Shown piece after piece: positions 8,676-17,820 of a DNA stretch of 64,000 nucleotides; positions within the stretch are counted from its first letter, which is position 1; each line of letters starts with the position of its first letter. Made by a program: the position numbers and the translations under genes. The DNA is from Candidatus Poribacteria bacterium. Its GTDB lineage: Bacteria > Poribacteria > WGA-4E > PCPOR2b. Where the stretch lies: positions 62,001 through 126,000 of the forward strand of contig JAJECO010000079.1 in the NCBI GenBank assembly GCA_022822005.1. Direction: 5' to 3'. Below the pieces are notes generated by a model. The model did not search any database and was not told where the DNA came from. It was given only the letters and a program-made list of their open reading frames with translations.

Positions 8676-9815
8676 ATGAAAATCACAGACATTCAGACTT
8701 TTATCGTTGGGAACCCGTGGAAAAACTGGGTGTTTATCAAACTCCACACCGATGATGGCGTTTACGGCGTTGGTGAAGCGACAAGCCACCGCAAAGCGAA
8801 AACGGCAGAGACCGCCGTCATTGAGATGCGCCGCTATTACCTCGGTCGCGATCCTTTCAACACGGAAGAAATTTACGAAGAACTTACAAAGGGGAGTGCT
8901 CCTTTTTATGTAAAAGCAGCGGTGGACATGGCGTGTTGGGACATCATCGGTAAAACAGTTCAGTTACCAGTTTATCAACTGATCGGTGGGGCGTATCGGA
9001 ATCGCATCCGCGCTTACGCTAATGGCTGGTATCAGGTAGATCGCATCCCTGAAGCGTTTGCTGAGAAAGCGAAAGCGGTTATCGAAAAAGGTTATACTGC
9101 CCTTAAATTCGATCCCTTTGGAAATGCTTACGGACGAATAGCCCCTAGCGAGCTTGACCTTTCGATCAATATCATTGCGGCGGTGCGGGAGGCAGTTGGA
9201 CCGGATGTAGAGTTACTCATTGAAGGACATGGCCGTTTTGATCCACTGCTCAGCGTCAAGATCGGGCGCAGGCTGGAGGCGTTTGATCCGGGCTGGTTTG
9301 AGGAGCCGGTGCGCTCGCCACAAATCGACGACCTCGCTTTCATTGCTTCTAAGCTGCCGTTTCCCATTGCGGCTGGCGAAGGGTTATCCGGCAAAGAAGC
9401 GTTTATGGAACTGCTGGATCGGAAGGCAGCGCAGGTGATACAGCCGGATCCCATCCCCGCCGGTGGCATCACGGAAATGAAGAAGATCTGCGCCATTGCA
9501 CAAGCCCATCATGTGTCCGTCGCCCCGCACAACGCACAAGGTCCCGTTTGTACCGCTGCTTGCCTCCATATCGATGCCTCGACGCCGAATGTTATGATCC
9601 AAGAGGTTTTTGAGGACTTTGCGACACCCTTCGCCGAAAAGATTGTTGATTATCCCATAGAGATCAAAGATGGCGACGTCATCATTCCGGACCGCCCCGG
9701 TTTGGGGATAGATCTCAACGAAGCGGAGATGGCAAAATACCCCTACGACGAATCATACTTCTTGGATATGTACGGAGAAGGTGGCTGGGAGAAGCGGAAT
9801 TTGGGTAACGCATAA
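8676..9815 (+). CDS. Mandelate racemase/muconate lactonizing enzyme family (sugar-acid dehydratase-like)
   Basis: Enolase-superfamily enzyme of 379 aa. The N-terminal capping domain (to about residue 120) is followed by a TIM barrel. Likely metal ligands are in IEGHGRF (E), FEEPV (E) and AGEGL (E), with the acid/base His in VAPHNAQGP. This arrangement fits galactonate/mannonate-dehydratase-like members acting on sugar acids. The MDR dehydrogenase follows within 16 bp, suggesting a two-gene sugar-acid or alcohol pathway. The exact substrate cannot be read from sequence alone. Confidence 0.88.
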   Translation: MKITDIQTFIVGNPWKNWVFIKLHTDDGVYGVGEATSHRKAKTAETAVIEMRRYYLGRDPFNTEEIYEELTKGSAPFYVKAAVDMACWDIIGKTVQLPVYQLIGGAYRNRIRAYANGWYQVDRIPEAFAEKAKAVIEKGYTALKFDPFGNAYGRIAPSELDLSINIIAAVREAVGPDVELLIEGHGRFDPLLSVKIGRRLEAFDPGWFEEPVRSPQIDDLAFIASKLPFPIAAGEGLSGKEAFMELLDRKAAQVIQPDPIPAGGITEMKKICAIAQAHHVSVAPHNAQGPVCTAACLHIDASTPNVMIQEVFEDFATPFAEKIVDYPIEIKDGDVIIPDRPGLGIDLNEAEMAKYPYDESYFLDMYGEGGWEKRNLGNA

Positions 9816-9830
9816 CAGGAGACAATGTCG

Positions 9831-10793
9831 ATGATTCGTGTGATTAAGCCAGAGGGTTTCGGCAATATTCAGTTAGAAGATGCACCCATTCCTGAGATTA
9901 ATAGCCGTCAAGTTTTGGTGCGGACGGAAAGGACGTTGATTAGTCGCGGTTCTGAGCTATTTCGGCGTTATATTAGCGAAGAAGCACTTCCGCATTCGAT
10001 TATGGGGTATTCCCTCACAGGTACCATCGAGCAGATCGGGGATGATGTTACAGAGTATCAAGTTGGTCAACGGGTGATGGCTGCCGCACCTCACGCGCAA
10101 TATGTCGTTGGAGACGCGGATTCGACACGGGGCCATTTAGTTCCACTTCCCGATGATGTTTCGTTCGAGGCGGGAACGTTCCTCCTGCTTTCTACAGAAG
10201 CGACGGCGTGGGCGGCATCTTCAGGCGCGCAGGCGGGAGATACGATCGTCATTCTGGGGCAGGGCGTCGTAGGCAGCTTGATGCTGCAGATTCTACGCGG
10301 ATATGATCCCGCCAGAATCATCACGGTTGATGGACTGTCGTTACGTTGCCAACTCTCAGAGGGATTGGGTGCGGATGTGGTAATTGATGCCTCAGAAGAG
10401 GACCCCGCCGAGGCGGTGCAGCGTTTAACCGATGGCAAGGGTGCAGATCTGGTCGTTGACTGTGTCGGCGGACATGCGGGTGTCAAATCGTTTGATCAGG
10501 CACAGGATATGGTGCGACGGGGAGGTACCCTTCAACTAATCGCACTGTATCAGGGGGAACCGTTGCCGTTGCATTCATCGAAAATTATGCACAAGCGGCT
10601 TGTAGCAGGTATTCTCGTTGACGAACCGCTCTCACAAACTGCGTTCCGAGCGTTAGAGAAGATTCGCACTGGAAAGATCCAAACTGATCGGATGATCACC
10701 CATCGCTTCCCGTACACCCAGGCGAAGGAGGCGTTTGATTTCTTATGGAATACCCCGGGTGAGGCACTCGCGGTCTTATTGGCTTGGAGGTAG
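9831..10793 (+). CDS. Medium-chain dehydrogenase/reductase (zinc-type ADH-like)
   Basis: About 320 aa. A GroES-like N-terminal half and a Rossmann half with the nucleotide-binding run ILGQGVVGSLML (GxGxxG) and a DLVVDCVGG segment. The usual catalytic zinc Cys position reads TLISRGSELF, so it may not bind the catalytic zinc and could belong to the zinc-free group. The ATG at 9831 is preferred over 9825 because AGGAGA ends 8 bp before it. It probably works on the product or substrate of the neighbouring enolase-superfamily enzyme. Confidence 0.82.
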   Translation: MIRVIKPEGFGNIQLEDAPIPEINSRQVLVRTERTLISRGSELFRRYISEEALPHSIMGYSLTGTIEQIGDDVTEYQVGQRVMAAAPHAQYVVGDADSTRGHLVPLPDDVSFEAGTFLLLSTEATAWAASSGAQAGDTIVILGQGVVGSLMLQILRGYDPARIITVDGLSLRCQLSEGLGADVVIDASEEDPAEAVQRLTDGKGADLVVDCVGGHAGVKSFDQAQDMVRRGGTLQLIALYQGEPLPLHSSKIMHKRLVAGILVDEPLSQTAFRALEKIRTGKIQTDRMITHRFPYTQAKEAFDFLWNTPGEALAVLLAWR

Positions 10794-10852
10794 TGGCTAA
10801 TATTGGATTAAATTGACCGTAGAGACGCAGAGCGTACAGTGTTCTTATTTTT

Positions 10853-10915
10853 AACCCTCTAAATCCCCAACCCCCCTAGCCCCCCTTATCAGGGGGGAAA
10901 TTTGTCAGGGGGACT
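10853..10915. repeat. Dispersed CCCCTAAATCCCC repeat with hairpin
   Basis: Carries CTAAATCCCCAACCCCCC and a hairpin CCCCCTTATCAGGGGG followed by TTGTCAGGGGGACTT. The same core returns inside the MITE copies near 23952 and 27342. The 184-bp gap between the MDR gene and rsmE holds nothing else recognised; the hairpin may end transcription of either converging gene. Confidence 0.5.
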
Positions 10916-10977
10916 TACGAGCCAACTGAGTAAATTGTAAGCAAGTTGTCATCGTCCCATAAAACCCGCACTGACAC

Positions 10978-11700
10978 TTATTTGAGTTCATACATCACCG
11001 ATGCCACGCCAACGATTGCGGCGGTCTCTGTGCGCAAGGTATTATCACCAAAAGTTGCAGGCAGGCAGCCGTTTTGAATCGCCAATTCCACCTCTTCGTC
11101 TGTAAATCCTCCCTCAGGTCCCACAACAACCCCAACCGATTTTGTCTCTGCGTGATTGCGTAATATCTCTTTGAGTCCGTTCCGCTTTTCGCCCTCCCAC
11201 AAGAGAATTAACAGATCCAAGTGGTCTACCCTTAGCAGACCCTCTTCAAGCCGTTGAGGGGCGAGTACGTGCGCAAAATGGGGGCGTTTGCACTGTTTGG
11301 CCGCTTCGTTTGCGATCCGCTGCCAGCGTATCGTTCGTTTTTCCTGAACCGAGGATTGGGGCATTGAACGCTGACACACCATTGGCACAATCTCGCTCAC
11401 ACCAATCTCGGTCGTCTTCTGCACGATAAGATCCATTTTGTCAAATTTGGGCAAGCCTTGAAACAGAGTAATATACGGCGGGGTGCGTACGTGAAACTGA
11501 TGCTGGAGACTTTTCGCCTGTAGCGGGGAGGTGCGGGTATCGCAGAGCGAAGCAACATAACGGTTGCCCACTCCGTCAAAGACTTCAACTTGGTCATCAA
11601 CCCTCAAGCGGAGTACGTTGAGCAGATGGTGTCGCTCAGGCTCGCTGATGCGGATGGTGTCTTCGGAGATTTGGGAAGGGTGAACATAACAGCTGTGCAT
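10978..11700 (-). CDS. rsmE: 16S rRNA (uracil-1498-N3)-methyltransferase
   Basis: SPOUT-class enzyme that methylates U1498 in the decoding centre of 16S rRNA. The N-terminal PUA-like part (ERHHLLNVLRLRVDDQVEVFDG) precedes the knotted SAM-binding part with the signatures VVGPEGGFTDEEVELA and LGxxxLRTETA (here FGDNTLRTETAAI). The 240 aa length is normal. It lies downstream of the cvpA-like gene with a 45-bp gap, on the same strand. No strong ribosome site is seen. Confidence 0.95.
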   Translation of the reverse strand: MHSCYVHPSQISEDTIRISEPERHHLLNVLRLRVDDQVEVFDGVGNRYVASLCDTRTSPLQAKSLQHQFHVRTPPYITLFQGLPKFDKMDLIVQKTTEIGVSEIVPMVCQRSMPQSSVQEKRTIRWQRIANEAAKQCKRPHFAHVLAPQRLEEGLLRVDHLDLLILLWEGEKRNGLKEILRNHAETKSVGVVVGPEGGFTDEEVELAIQNGCLPATFGDNTLRTETAAIVGVASVMYELK

Positions 11701-11745
11701 GGATCGGTCTTACCGGAGGTTAGGGTGTGCTGCGGAATTAGCATT

Positions 11746-12240
11746 TTACATCGGTCCAAAATGTTCTTTGATTGCCTCCTCCCCAAAGTCGAAAACTTGC
11801 TTGGCAATTTCTAAGAGATCGGGCGCGAAACGAGAATTGGCAACGGCTTGTTTGGCTTCCTCACCACCGAAGCGATCCAACAACAAGAGAAAACCTCCAA
11901 TTAAAATAGCACTAGACACCACTCCAAAAGCACCCCCAATGATATGATTGATCCACCCTAAGACCCCACGCTCTACGACCTTCTGAATGTGACTAAACAC
12001 CATATCAACCACGATACTCACGGCGCCCACGACAGCAATAATACTAATCCACTTGGCGAGCGGTTCTTGCTTTATGAAGCGGAGGAGGAAAGGGGTCACG
12101 TCTTGCCAGACTTGGCTAGCGACGAATGCACCAGCAGCCAGCGCAGCAATTCCCCAGACGCTCCGTGTAAAGCCCGCCCGAAGGCAGCTCAGACCACCTA
12201 TGCCAGCAATGATTACAATGGCAATATCAAGTTTTCCCAT
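11746..12240 (-). CDS. CvpA-family membrane protein
   Basis: 164 aa with four hydrophobic segments beginning LDIAIVIIAGIGGLSCLRAGFTRS, the G...G...GF...S layout of CvpA (colicin V production) proteins, and ending in a soluble tail. An AGGAGG box 7 bp upstream fixes the start at 12240 rather than 12267. CvpA proteins are implicated in envelope stress and purine-linked phenotypes; a specific role cannot be assigned here. It sits between the TPR peptidase and rsmE in a same-strand run. Confidence 0.85.
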   Translation of the reverse strand: MGKLDIAIVIIAGIGGLSCLRAGFTRSVWGIAALAAGAFVASQVWQDVTPFLLRFIKQEPLAKWISIIAVVGAVSIVVDMVFSHIQKVVERGVLGWINHIIGGAFGVVSSAILIGGFLLLLDRFGGEEAKQAVANSRFAPDLLEIAKQVFDFGEEAIKEHFGPM

Positions 12241-12251
12241 GACTAATCCTC

Positions 12252-13442
12252 CTATGCGATTATGCAATGCTCTGCGTTTGAAGCAACGACAATTTCTTCC
12301 TCTGTTTTCCTGAAAACCTCTTGAAATGCAGTATCGGTTGATTTTCCATCGCCGAGGTGTTTGAGAACATCTCGGAGCGCATCAAAGCTGAACTGCTGTA
12401 TCAGGTATTTGGTGGTTGCGTAGGACTGGAGGTATGCTAAACAACGTTGTTTCTCCGGCAGGTCCTGAAACGGTTTTTGCAGGAGGTGGAGAGGTAAGAG
12501 ATGTCTATCTCGGCTTGCCTGCTGCAAGCGTACCTTCTCGGAGTTCATCAGCGGACGTGCTATAAATTGAGCAAGCCCTTCGTCAAGCCAGTTGGGACAT
12601 CGCCCCTCTGCGAGTAGGTCGATGAGGAGGTGTGTCCACTCGTGGCGAACAACTGCGTACAAAACGCCGATACTGAGGCCGCTATAAGGACGATAAGTCA
12701 GCCGAATGCTTCCATTGTCATAGCAGGCAACCGCCCACTGTGGGAGCGAAGCATTGGAAAACAGTGTGTGGTTCGCATCTTTAACGGGGGATGTTGTGCT
12801 GCTCACCGGATTTGCAGCGTTTGGCGTATCAATTTGATTGGCAGCATCAATGAAGACAGGAACTTTGCATCGCGGGTAGCATTGGAAAGCTTTGCCAACT
12901 TCCCGGTAGGTGTGTTCGATGATTCGGGACACGACTCGTAATAGGCTTTTTGGGATTGCCTGCCCACCGGTGAGGGTGAAAAATTTATGTTCGATTTTGG
13001 GGAGATCCCCTCCGTTCCGAGAGTGTTTCATCTGCACGGTATTGACTGACTGATATTGATTGGGGGCATCAAGAGCTAGATTTAGTTCATCGGTTAAGCC
13101 GTCATAAATACTTTTTTCCTCAAGGATACGCTGCTTGCGGCGAAGGGCAGTTGGGTAACCGGGACGTAGCCTTAGCGCAGTGTCCAACGATTCAATCGCT
13201 TGATTCCAGCACCCTAATTTTTCATATGCCTTTGCCAAGTCTGCATACGCTTCCACACACATCGGGTCGATTTCTAAGCCTGCCAGATAATATTCAACAG
13301 CTCGAGCATAACATACTTGCCGATACAGATTTGCAGCGCGGTTAAAATGGGCGAAAGCAGCTTGTTTCTGACTCATGGGTGAGATTAGCTCATTTAGATT
13401 GGGATTCAAAGCCATGTGGCTACCATTAACGACTTGAATCAT
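12252..13442 (-). CDS. TPR protein with C-terminal MA-clan (HExxH) peptidase-like domain
   Basis: 396 aa. The N-terminal part (about 25-115) has TPR units (AAFAHFNRAANLYRQ..., AYADLAKAYEKLGCWNQAIESLDTALRLRPG). The C-terminal half has RHEWTH at about residue 266 with the downstream glutamate in NWLDEGLAQF, the HExxH...E zinc-binding set of peptidase MA-like proteins. No signal peptide is evident. It probably processes or scaffolds proteins; the substrate is unknown. It is first in the run TPR-peptidase, cvpA, rsmE, with only 11 bp before cvpA. Confidence 0.8.
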   Translation of the reverse strand: MIQVVNGSHMALNPNLNELISPMSQKQAAFAHFNRAANLYRQVCYARAVEYYLAGLEIDPMCVEAYADLAKAYEKLGCWNQAIESLDTALRLRPGYPTALRRKQRILEEKSIYDGLTDELNLALDAPNQYQSVNTVQMKHSRNGGDLPKIEHKFFTLTGGQAIPKSLLRVVSRIIEHTYREVGKAFQCYPRCKVPVFIDAANQIDTPNAANPVSSTTSPVKDANHTLFSNASLPQWAVACYDNGSIRLTYRPYSGLSIGVLYAVVRHEWTHLLIDLLAEGRCPNWLDEGLAQFIARPLMNSEKVRLQQASRDRHLLPLHLLQKPFQDLPEKQRCLAYLQSYATTKYLIQQFSFDALRDVLKHLGDGKSTDTAFQEVFRKTEEEIVVASNAEHCIIA

Positions 13443-13472
13443 TATACCTTAGACAGTTGCAAATTCAAATAG

Positions 13473-13522
13473 AAAAAAACCGCATTCCTCTCCCCGCTCA
13501 ATGGCAGAAAGAAAAATGCGGT
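13473..13522 (-). terminator. Intrinsic terminator after the FHA gene
   Basis: Read on the minus strand, ACCGCATT, a long loop, then AATGCGGT followed by TTTTTTT. It lies about 90 bp past the stop of the FHA gene and 30 bp before the TPR-peptidase start, separating the two transcripts. Confidence 0.55.
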
Positions 13523-13608
13523 ATCTAATGATGGGCAGGGTATTATACACGCCCAAATCTCTTTATTTTAGTTGTACTGCATCACAAAACCGCAGGCTAA
13601 CTCATTGG

Positions 13609-14712
13609 CTAAATGTGCTCAATATCTGTGACTTCACAGACAATCCCACTGAACCCAATGCGCATACCTTGTTCAACGACGGTTGCTTCTTCAATACGAA
13701 ATCCATCAACATAAGTCCCGTTTTTGCTACCGAGATCAGTAAGATAGACCTCGCCATTTTTCAGATAAAACCGAGCATGTAAACGGGAAAGTGTTCCTGT
13801 TGGGTCATCAAGTTGGATTTGTGCTGCTGCGCTGCGTCCTACTGTCATCTCTTTGAAATGGACCCAATGGACCTGTCCGACATCTGGACCTTCAACGACT
13901 TCAAAGGAGACACCAAGGACACTGGCGTCCCGGCGAAAGGCAGCTACCTCAAGCACCTGCCCACCGATTTGTACCCTTGAGGAAACATGAAGTGGCGTTG
14001 GTTCACTGATTCGAGCACCATCAACGGACGTACCGCTATCGTTGTCAAGATTTGTGATCAGCATCTCATCGTTATCGACGGTAAGTAGCGCATGACACTG
14101 TGATACAGGGGTATTGGCATCTAATTGGATAGTTGCCTCAGACCCAGATCCGATAATCATGGGTTGGAAAGAGATGTCATATTCACGCTCAAGTTCGTCG
14201 CCCTCTACAACCTTCAATTTCAGACATGCCTCTTCCACCGGAGAGGTTACCGATTCGCCCTCTTCACCGTCAAGGATGACTGTCTCATTAAGCGGATCCA
14301 CTGCTTCAGGAATTGGCGGCGGCAAATCGCCGGAAACATGCGGTAGTGCAAGTTCGCTATCACCCCCGACCAAGTCAGGACTGTAAGCTGGCTGCAAACC
14401 GACTTCATCACCGCGCAGGATAGCATCTTCTGTAGCATCACGACCAATTGACTTCATCAAATTGTTAGCAATGCGTCGTTTCGCTCCAGGAAGCGGGGTG
14501 ACGTTTTCTCTCTCCTCAAAACGGTGATGTGCAAAATCAACGAGTTCTTTCAAAGGGTCCAGTTCTGGATATTGTTCGCTCGCTTCTAACAACCGAATTT
14601 GCTTGCGGGACAGCCTTTCCCCTCGGATTCTGCGTGTATGAATCTCTAGCATCTCCGCTTTTCTTATTTCATCTTTAGTGAAATTTTGTGTTGATTTTTT
14701 CCAAAATTTCAT
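13609..14712 (-). CDS. Protein with two FHA domains
   Basis: 367 aa. After a charged N-terminal 150 residues come an FHA-like domain (IGSGSEATIQLDANTPVSQCHALL... DSGTSVDG, degenerate) and a second, canonical FHA domain (VGRSAAAQIQLDDPT, SRLHARF, GSKNGTYVDG). FHA domains bind phosphothreonine peptides. The start at 14712 has GGGAGG 5 bp upstream. The ECF sigma gene ends only 17 bp before, so the pair is probably co-transcribed and may form a signalling unit. No kinase is in the window. The first FHA lacks the standard Gly-Arg and may have lost phosphopeptide binding. Confidence 0.88.
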   Translation of the reverse strand: MKFWKKSTQNFTKDEIRKAEMLEIHTRRIRGERLSRKQIRLLEASEQYPELDPLKELVDFAHHRFEERENVTPLPGAKRRIANNLMKSIGRDATEDAILRGDEVGLQPAYSPDLVGGDSELALPHVSGDLPPPIPEAVDPLNETVILDGEEGESVTSPVEEACLKLKVVEGDELEREYDISFQPMIIGSGSEATIQLDANTPVSQCHALLTVDNDEMLITNLDNDSGTSVDGARISEPTPLHVSSRVQIGGQVLEVAAFRRDASVLGVSFEVVEGPDVGQVHWVHFKEMTVGRSAAAQIQLDDPTGTLSRLHARFYLKNGEVYLTDLGSKNGTYVDGFRIEEATVVEQGMRIGFSGIVCEVTDIEHI

Positions 14713-14729
14713 ATGATCCTCCCTCGTAA

Positions 14730-15338
14730 TTAAACCCATTTTAGACCCTTTCTGGTAAGAATTTGGCGCAACTCCTCTGTGCAACGGAAAATCCAGATTT
14801 TCACCGTTCCTTCCTTACGCTGGAGTGTTTGCGAAATCTCGGCGATACTACATCCTTCCAGGTGGCGCAGAATCCAAGCAACTCTGTGATTCGGTTTTTT
14901 CACCATCTGGAGTGCCCATTCAAGGATCTCCTGAGCTTCTCGGGATTCGACCTGCTTTTCAGGCGTTGGTCGCTGGTCTTGGTATTCAACAAGTGGCAAT
15001 TCAGATTCATCCTCCATACTTAAAAGTGCTTCGCGAATCCTTTCTTTCTTGCGGATTGCATCGATTATTGTATTTTTTGCAACAACGTTCAACCACGCTT
15101 GAAAACTGCCTTGAACAGTATCCCATTTCTCGATCTTCTGCCATACTTTCATAAAGATATCCAAGGATATCTCCTCAGTATCCTGATGATTACATAGCAT
15201 TCGATATGTTTTACTATAAACCCAGTTATAATGTTTATCAAACAACGATCGAAAAGCCTCTTCGTTCCCAGCCTTTGTCAACGTTGCTAGTTGTGTATCT
15301 TCTTGATCCGATAGGTCATCGATCATTTTGTCTGTCAC
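14730..15338 (-). CDS. ECF-family RNA polymerase sigma factor
   Basis: 202 aa with region 2 (AFRSLFDKHYNWVYSKTYRML...EEISLDIFMKVWQKI, then FQAWLNVVAKNTIIDAIRK) and region 4 (VAWILRHLEGCSIAEISQTLQRKEGTVKIWIFRCTEELR), the RpoE-like plan. The segment between them is acidic and proline-containing. No anti-sigma factor is adjacent; the downstream double-FHA protein is the obvious candidate partner, suggesting control by phosphorylation rather than by a membrane anti-sigma. Confidence 0.92.
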   Translation of the reverse strand: MTDKMIDDLSDQEDTQLATLTKAGNEEAFRSLFDKHYNWVYSKTYRMLCNHQDTEEISLDIFMKVWQKIEKWDTVQGSFQAWLNVVAKNTIIDAIRKKERIREALLSMEDESELPLVEYQDQRPTPEKQVESREAQEILEWALQMVKKPNHRVAWILRHLEGCSIAEISQTLQRKEGTVKIWIFRCTEELRQILTRKGLKWV

Positions 15339-15498
15339 AGTAGGCGCCTCCTTGTCCCTATCGTTAACAAGATCGTATTACCCTAAACGCATTGAGGGGG
15401 CAATATGTTTCAGAAATTCTTGAATTCAATCAGGAGTACCAACCTTGCAAGACCCAACAAACTAATTTCGGTGCGATCCAAGATGTGAAAGGGGAGCT

Positions 15499-16056
15499 TC
15501 ACGCTGCCATTAATAACGTAACCGCTGTCTTCAAAACGTCCTGTTCTATCCTCAGTTTCGCGAGCCCCGCCTCATGTTGCACATATAAGACAGTGTTTTC
15601 AAGGTTCATCGGACTCGGGATCTCTTGGATGAGTTTATGCAGACGCCTTATATCCGTTTTCTTGAGGCTTGTTTCCTTTTCCACTTCGGCAAATAGCTCG
15701 ACGGTGCTCTTGGGTGATGCCTGTTGCGGTGGCGATTTTTTCTTCGCCGTTGGTGCATTCTTCCTTACAGTTCGGGCAGCTTGCTTTCGCGTCGTACCTT
15801 TTTTAATCTTTCCGGTTTCGATCGCGCTTATCCCACAATCCTTGCACAACTTTGCGGTTACTGGCTCAATCGTCATCGTTACAACCAAGTCTGCGATTGA
15901 TCCGCAAACTTCGCATTCGGTAAGACTTTCAATATGCGTGAGGATTGCTCCTTGCAGCTTCAGCAGCTTTTCTTTGTCCGCTTTGTTGGTACGCTCTTGT
16001 TCACAGATCTGGATAATCTCTTGCGCTGCTTTTGCAATCTGTTGTAAATCAGCCAT
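15499..16056 (-). CDS. Hypothetical protein with a four-cysteine (CxxC...CxxC) motif
   Basis: 185 aa, not recognised. An N-terminal helical part (about 1-45), then CEVCG...CKDCG, a likely zinc ribbon, a lysine/alanine/proline-rich linker (KKGTTRKQAARTVRKNAPTAKKK), and a helical C terminus. An AGGAGG box precedes the ATG. It has its own strong promoter with an overlapping palindrome (listed separately), which suggests tight regulation. The basic linker fits a nucleic-acid-binding role, but this is only inference. The large plus-strand ORF 15392-16060 is its antisense shadow. Confidence 0.65.
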   Translation of the reverse strand: MADLQQIAKAAQEIIQICEQERTNKADKEKLLKLQGAILTHIESLTECEVCGSIADLVVTMTIEPVTAKLCKDCGISAIETGKIKKGTTRKQAARTVRKNAPTAKKKSPPQQASPKSTVELFAEVEKETSLKKTDIRRLHKLIQEIPSPMNLENTVLYVQHEAGLAKLRIEQDVLKTAVTLLMAA

Positions 16057-16083
16057 ATAAAATCCTCCTGTCGATATTTATCG

Positions 16084-16125
16084 ATTTGTTATATATAGTA
16101 TAACAAATTGAATCGCCTGCGTCAA
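16084..16125 (-). promoter_or_regulatory. sigma70 promoter with overlapping operator-like palindrome
   Basis: On the minus strand TTGACG, a 17-bp spacer and TATACT form a near-consensus promoter 40-70 bp upstream of the hypothetical gene start. A perfect 10-bp inverted repeat ATTTGTTATA-TATAG-TATAACAAAT (16084-16108) covers the -10 box, as expected for a repressor site. A second small palindrome, TCGATA-TT-TATCGA, lies just downstream. Confidence 0.6.
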
Positions 16126-16200
16126 GGATTAAGATGGATCTTAGCTTAAGCTCCCGCATGAGATATACTGAGCATACAAGGTAGTTGCCACACATATGTT

Positions 16201-17769
16201 TTACGCGTCACGACTGTCTTTATAGAGTTTGTACTCCAAGCTATCCGTGAGGGCTTCCCAACTTGCCTGTATGATGTTTTCCGACACCCCAACCGTGCCC
16301 CAATGCTCTTTCCCATCACTCGCTTCAATCAGCACCCGAACTTTGGCACCGGTGCCGGCTTGGGTATCCAGAACCCGCACTTTATAGTCGGTTAAGTGTA
16401 CATCCTGCAGCGAAGGATAGAATCGCTCAAGTGCCTTGCGTAGCGCGCTGTCGAGCGCATTGACAGGACCATCACCATCAGCGGCGGTGTGCTCAACCTC
16501 GCCATCGGGCGCCATTACTTTTATCGTCGCTTCAGACCGTATACCGTGGTCTTTGACCTTCTCAATAATCACGCGAAATCCGAGCAGATCGAAGAATGAC
16601 TGATAGCCGTCTAAAAGCGTCCGAGTCAGTAGTTCAAACGATGCATCAGCGGCTTCATATTGATAGCCTTCATTTTCTGCTTCTTTCAACCGATCAAACA
16701 GTGCGATGACTTCTGGTGAGTTCTTATCGTAGTTTGGATAGCGTCTTTCGATTTTTTTCAGGATGGCACTTTTACCCGCCTGATCCGAGATTAGGATACG
16801 TTGCTCGTTGCCAACCAATTCTGGATCGATATGTTCGAAGGTGCGCGGATTCTTGCGGACAGCGTCAATGTGCATACCACCTTTGTGGGCAAACGCAGAA
16901 CTCCCGACATACGGCTGACGCTCGTCATGTGGCAGATTTGCTAATTCACTGATAAGGCGTGATGTTTCCGTGAGTTGACTGAGACCTTCCTCGCTGATGC
17001 AGTCAATCCCTAACTTAAGTTTGAGCGTCGGGATGATAGACGCGAGATTTGCGTTGCCGCAGCGTTCACCGTAGCCGTTGAATGTCCCTTGCACATGAGC
17101 GGCCCCCGCTTGCACAGCCAGCACAGCGTTCGCAGCTCCCATGGCTGCGTCGTTATGGGTATGGATACCAACTGGCAGGTCGATCTCCGCCATGACGGCT
17201 CGCACACCTTCTTGAATTTCCAGAGGCAATCGCCCCCCGTTAGTGTCGCATAGCACAACACATCTCGCACCGCCTTGTGCCGCTGCCTTGAGTGTTTGCA
17301 GCGCGTAATCCGGCTGGTCATCGTAACCATCAAAGAAATGTTCCGCGTCGTAAATGACCTCGCGCCCGTTCTCGACCAGGAAGTGAACTGAGCTTTCGAT
17401 GAGTTCGATGTTCTCCTGTGCTGTGACACGAAGCACATCTGTCGCGTGGAGTTCCCAACTCTTTCCGAAAATCGTGACGGTGCGGGCACCTGTATCCAGT
17501 AACGCCAGCAGATTGGGATCTTCGCTGGGTTGATAACGTGGATGGCGCGTGCTACCGAAAGGCACAACCGCTGCCTGTTGGAGTTGGAGCGCCTTCGCAC
17601 TTTTGAAGAATTCTATATCTTTTGGGTTTGAGCCGGGGTAGCCGCCTTCAATGTAGTGGATGCCCAAGCGGTCGAGGGCTTTGATGATGATCAGTTTGTC
17701 CTCAACTGAGAAAGCAACTCCCTCCCCTTGGCTTCCGTCTCTGAGTGTTGTGTCGTAAAGTTCAAGCAT
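16201..17769 (-). CDS. cimA: (R)-citramalate synthase
   Basis: Condenses acetyl-CoA with pyruvate to citramalate, the entry to a threonine-independent isoleucine route. The HMGL-like barrel begins ELYDTTLRDGSQGEGVAFS and includes GTFNGYGERCGNANLASIIP. The C-terminal 130 residues form a LeuA-type allosteric domain that usually senses isoleucine. The 522 aa length fits CimA rather than LeuA or homocitrate synthase, and the YIEGGYPGSNPKD segment is typical. GAGGAGG is 13 bp before the ATG. Its pathway partners ilvB, ilvH and ilvC are 30 kb away in this window. Confidence 0.93.
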   Translation of the reverse strand: MLELYDTTLRDGSQGEGVAFSVEDKLIIIKALDRLGIHYIEGGYPGSNPKDIEFFKSAKALQLQQAAVVPFGSTRHPRYQPSEDPNLLALLDTGARTVTIFGKSWELHATDVLRVTAQENIELIESSVHFLVENGREVIYDAEHFFDGYDDQPDYALQTLKAAAQGGARCVVLCDTNGGRLPLEIQEGVRAVMAEIDLPVGIHTHNDAAMGAANAVLAVQAGAAHVQGTFNGYGERCGNANLASIIPTLKLKLGIDCISEEGLSQLTETSRLISELANLPHDERQPYVGSSAFAHKGGMHIDAVRKNPRTFEHIDPELVGNEQRILISDQAGKSAILKKIERRYPNYDKNSPEVIALFDRLKEAENEGYQYEAADASFELLTRTLLDGYQSFFDLLGFRVIIEKVKDHGIRSEATIKVMAPDGEVEHTAADGDGPVNALDSALRKALERFYPSLQDVHLTDYKVRVLDTQAGTGAKVRVLIEASDGKEHWGTVGVSENIIQASWEALTDSLEYKLYKDSRDA

Positions 17770-17820
17770 ATTGCTTGTGTTTCCTCCTCATCTGCTTATT
17801 TGCAGCGGGTCTTGTATATA

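Noticed and set aside
15392-16060. 222-aa plus-strand ORF
   Set aside because: Antisense to the 15499-16056 gene, which has a ribosome site and promoter; this ORF has neither and reads as a Cys/Ser-rich shadow.
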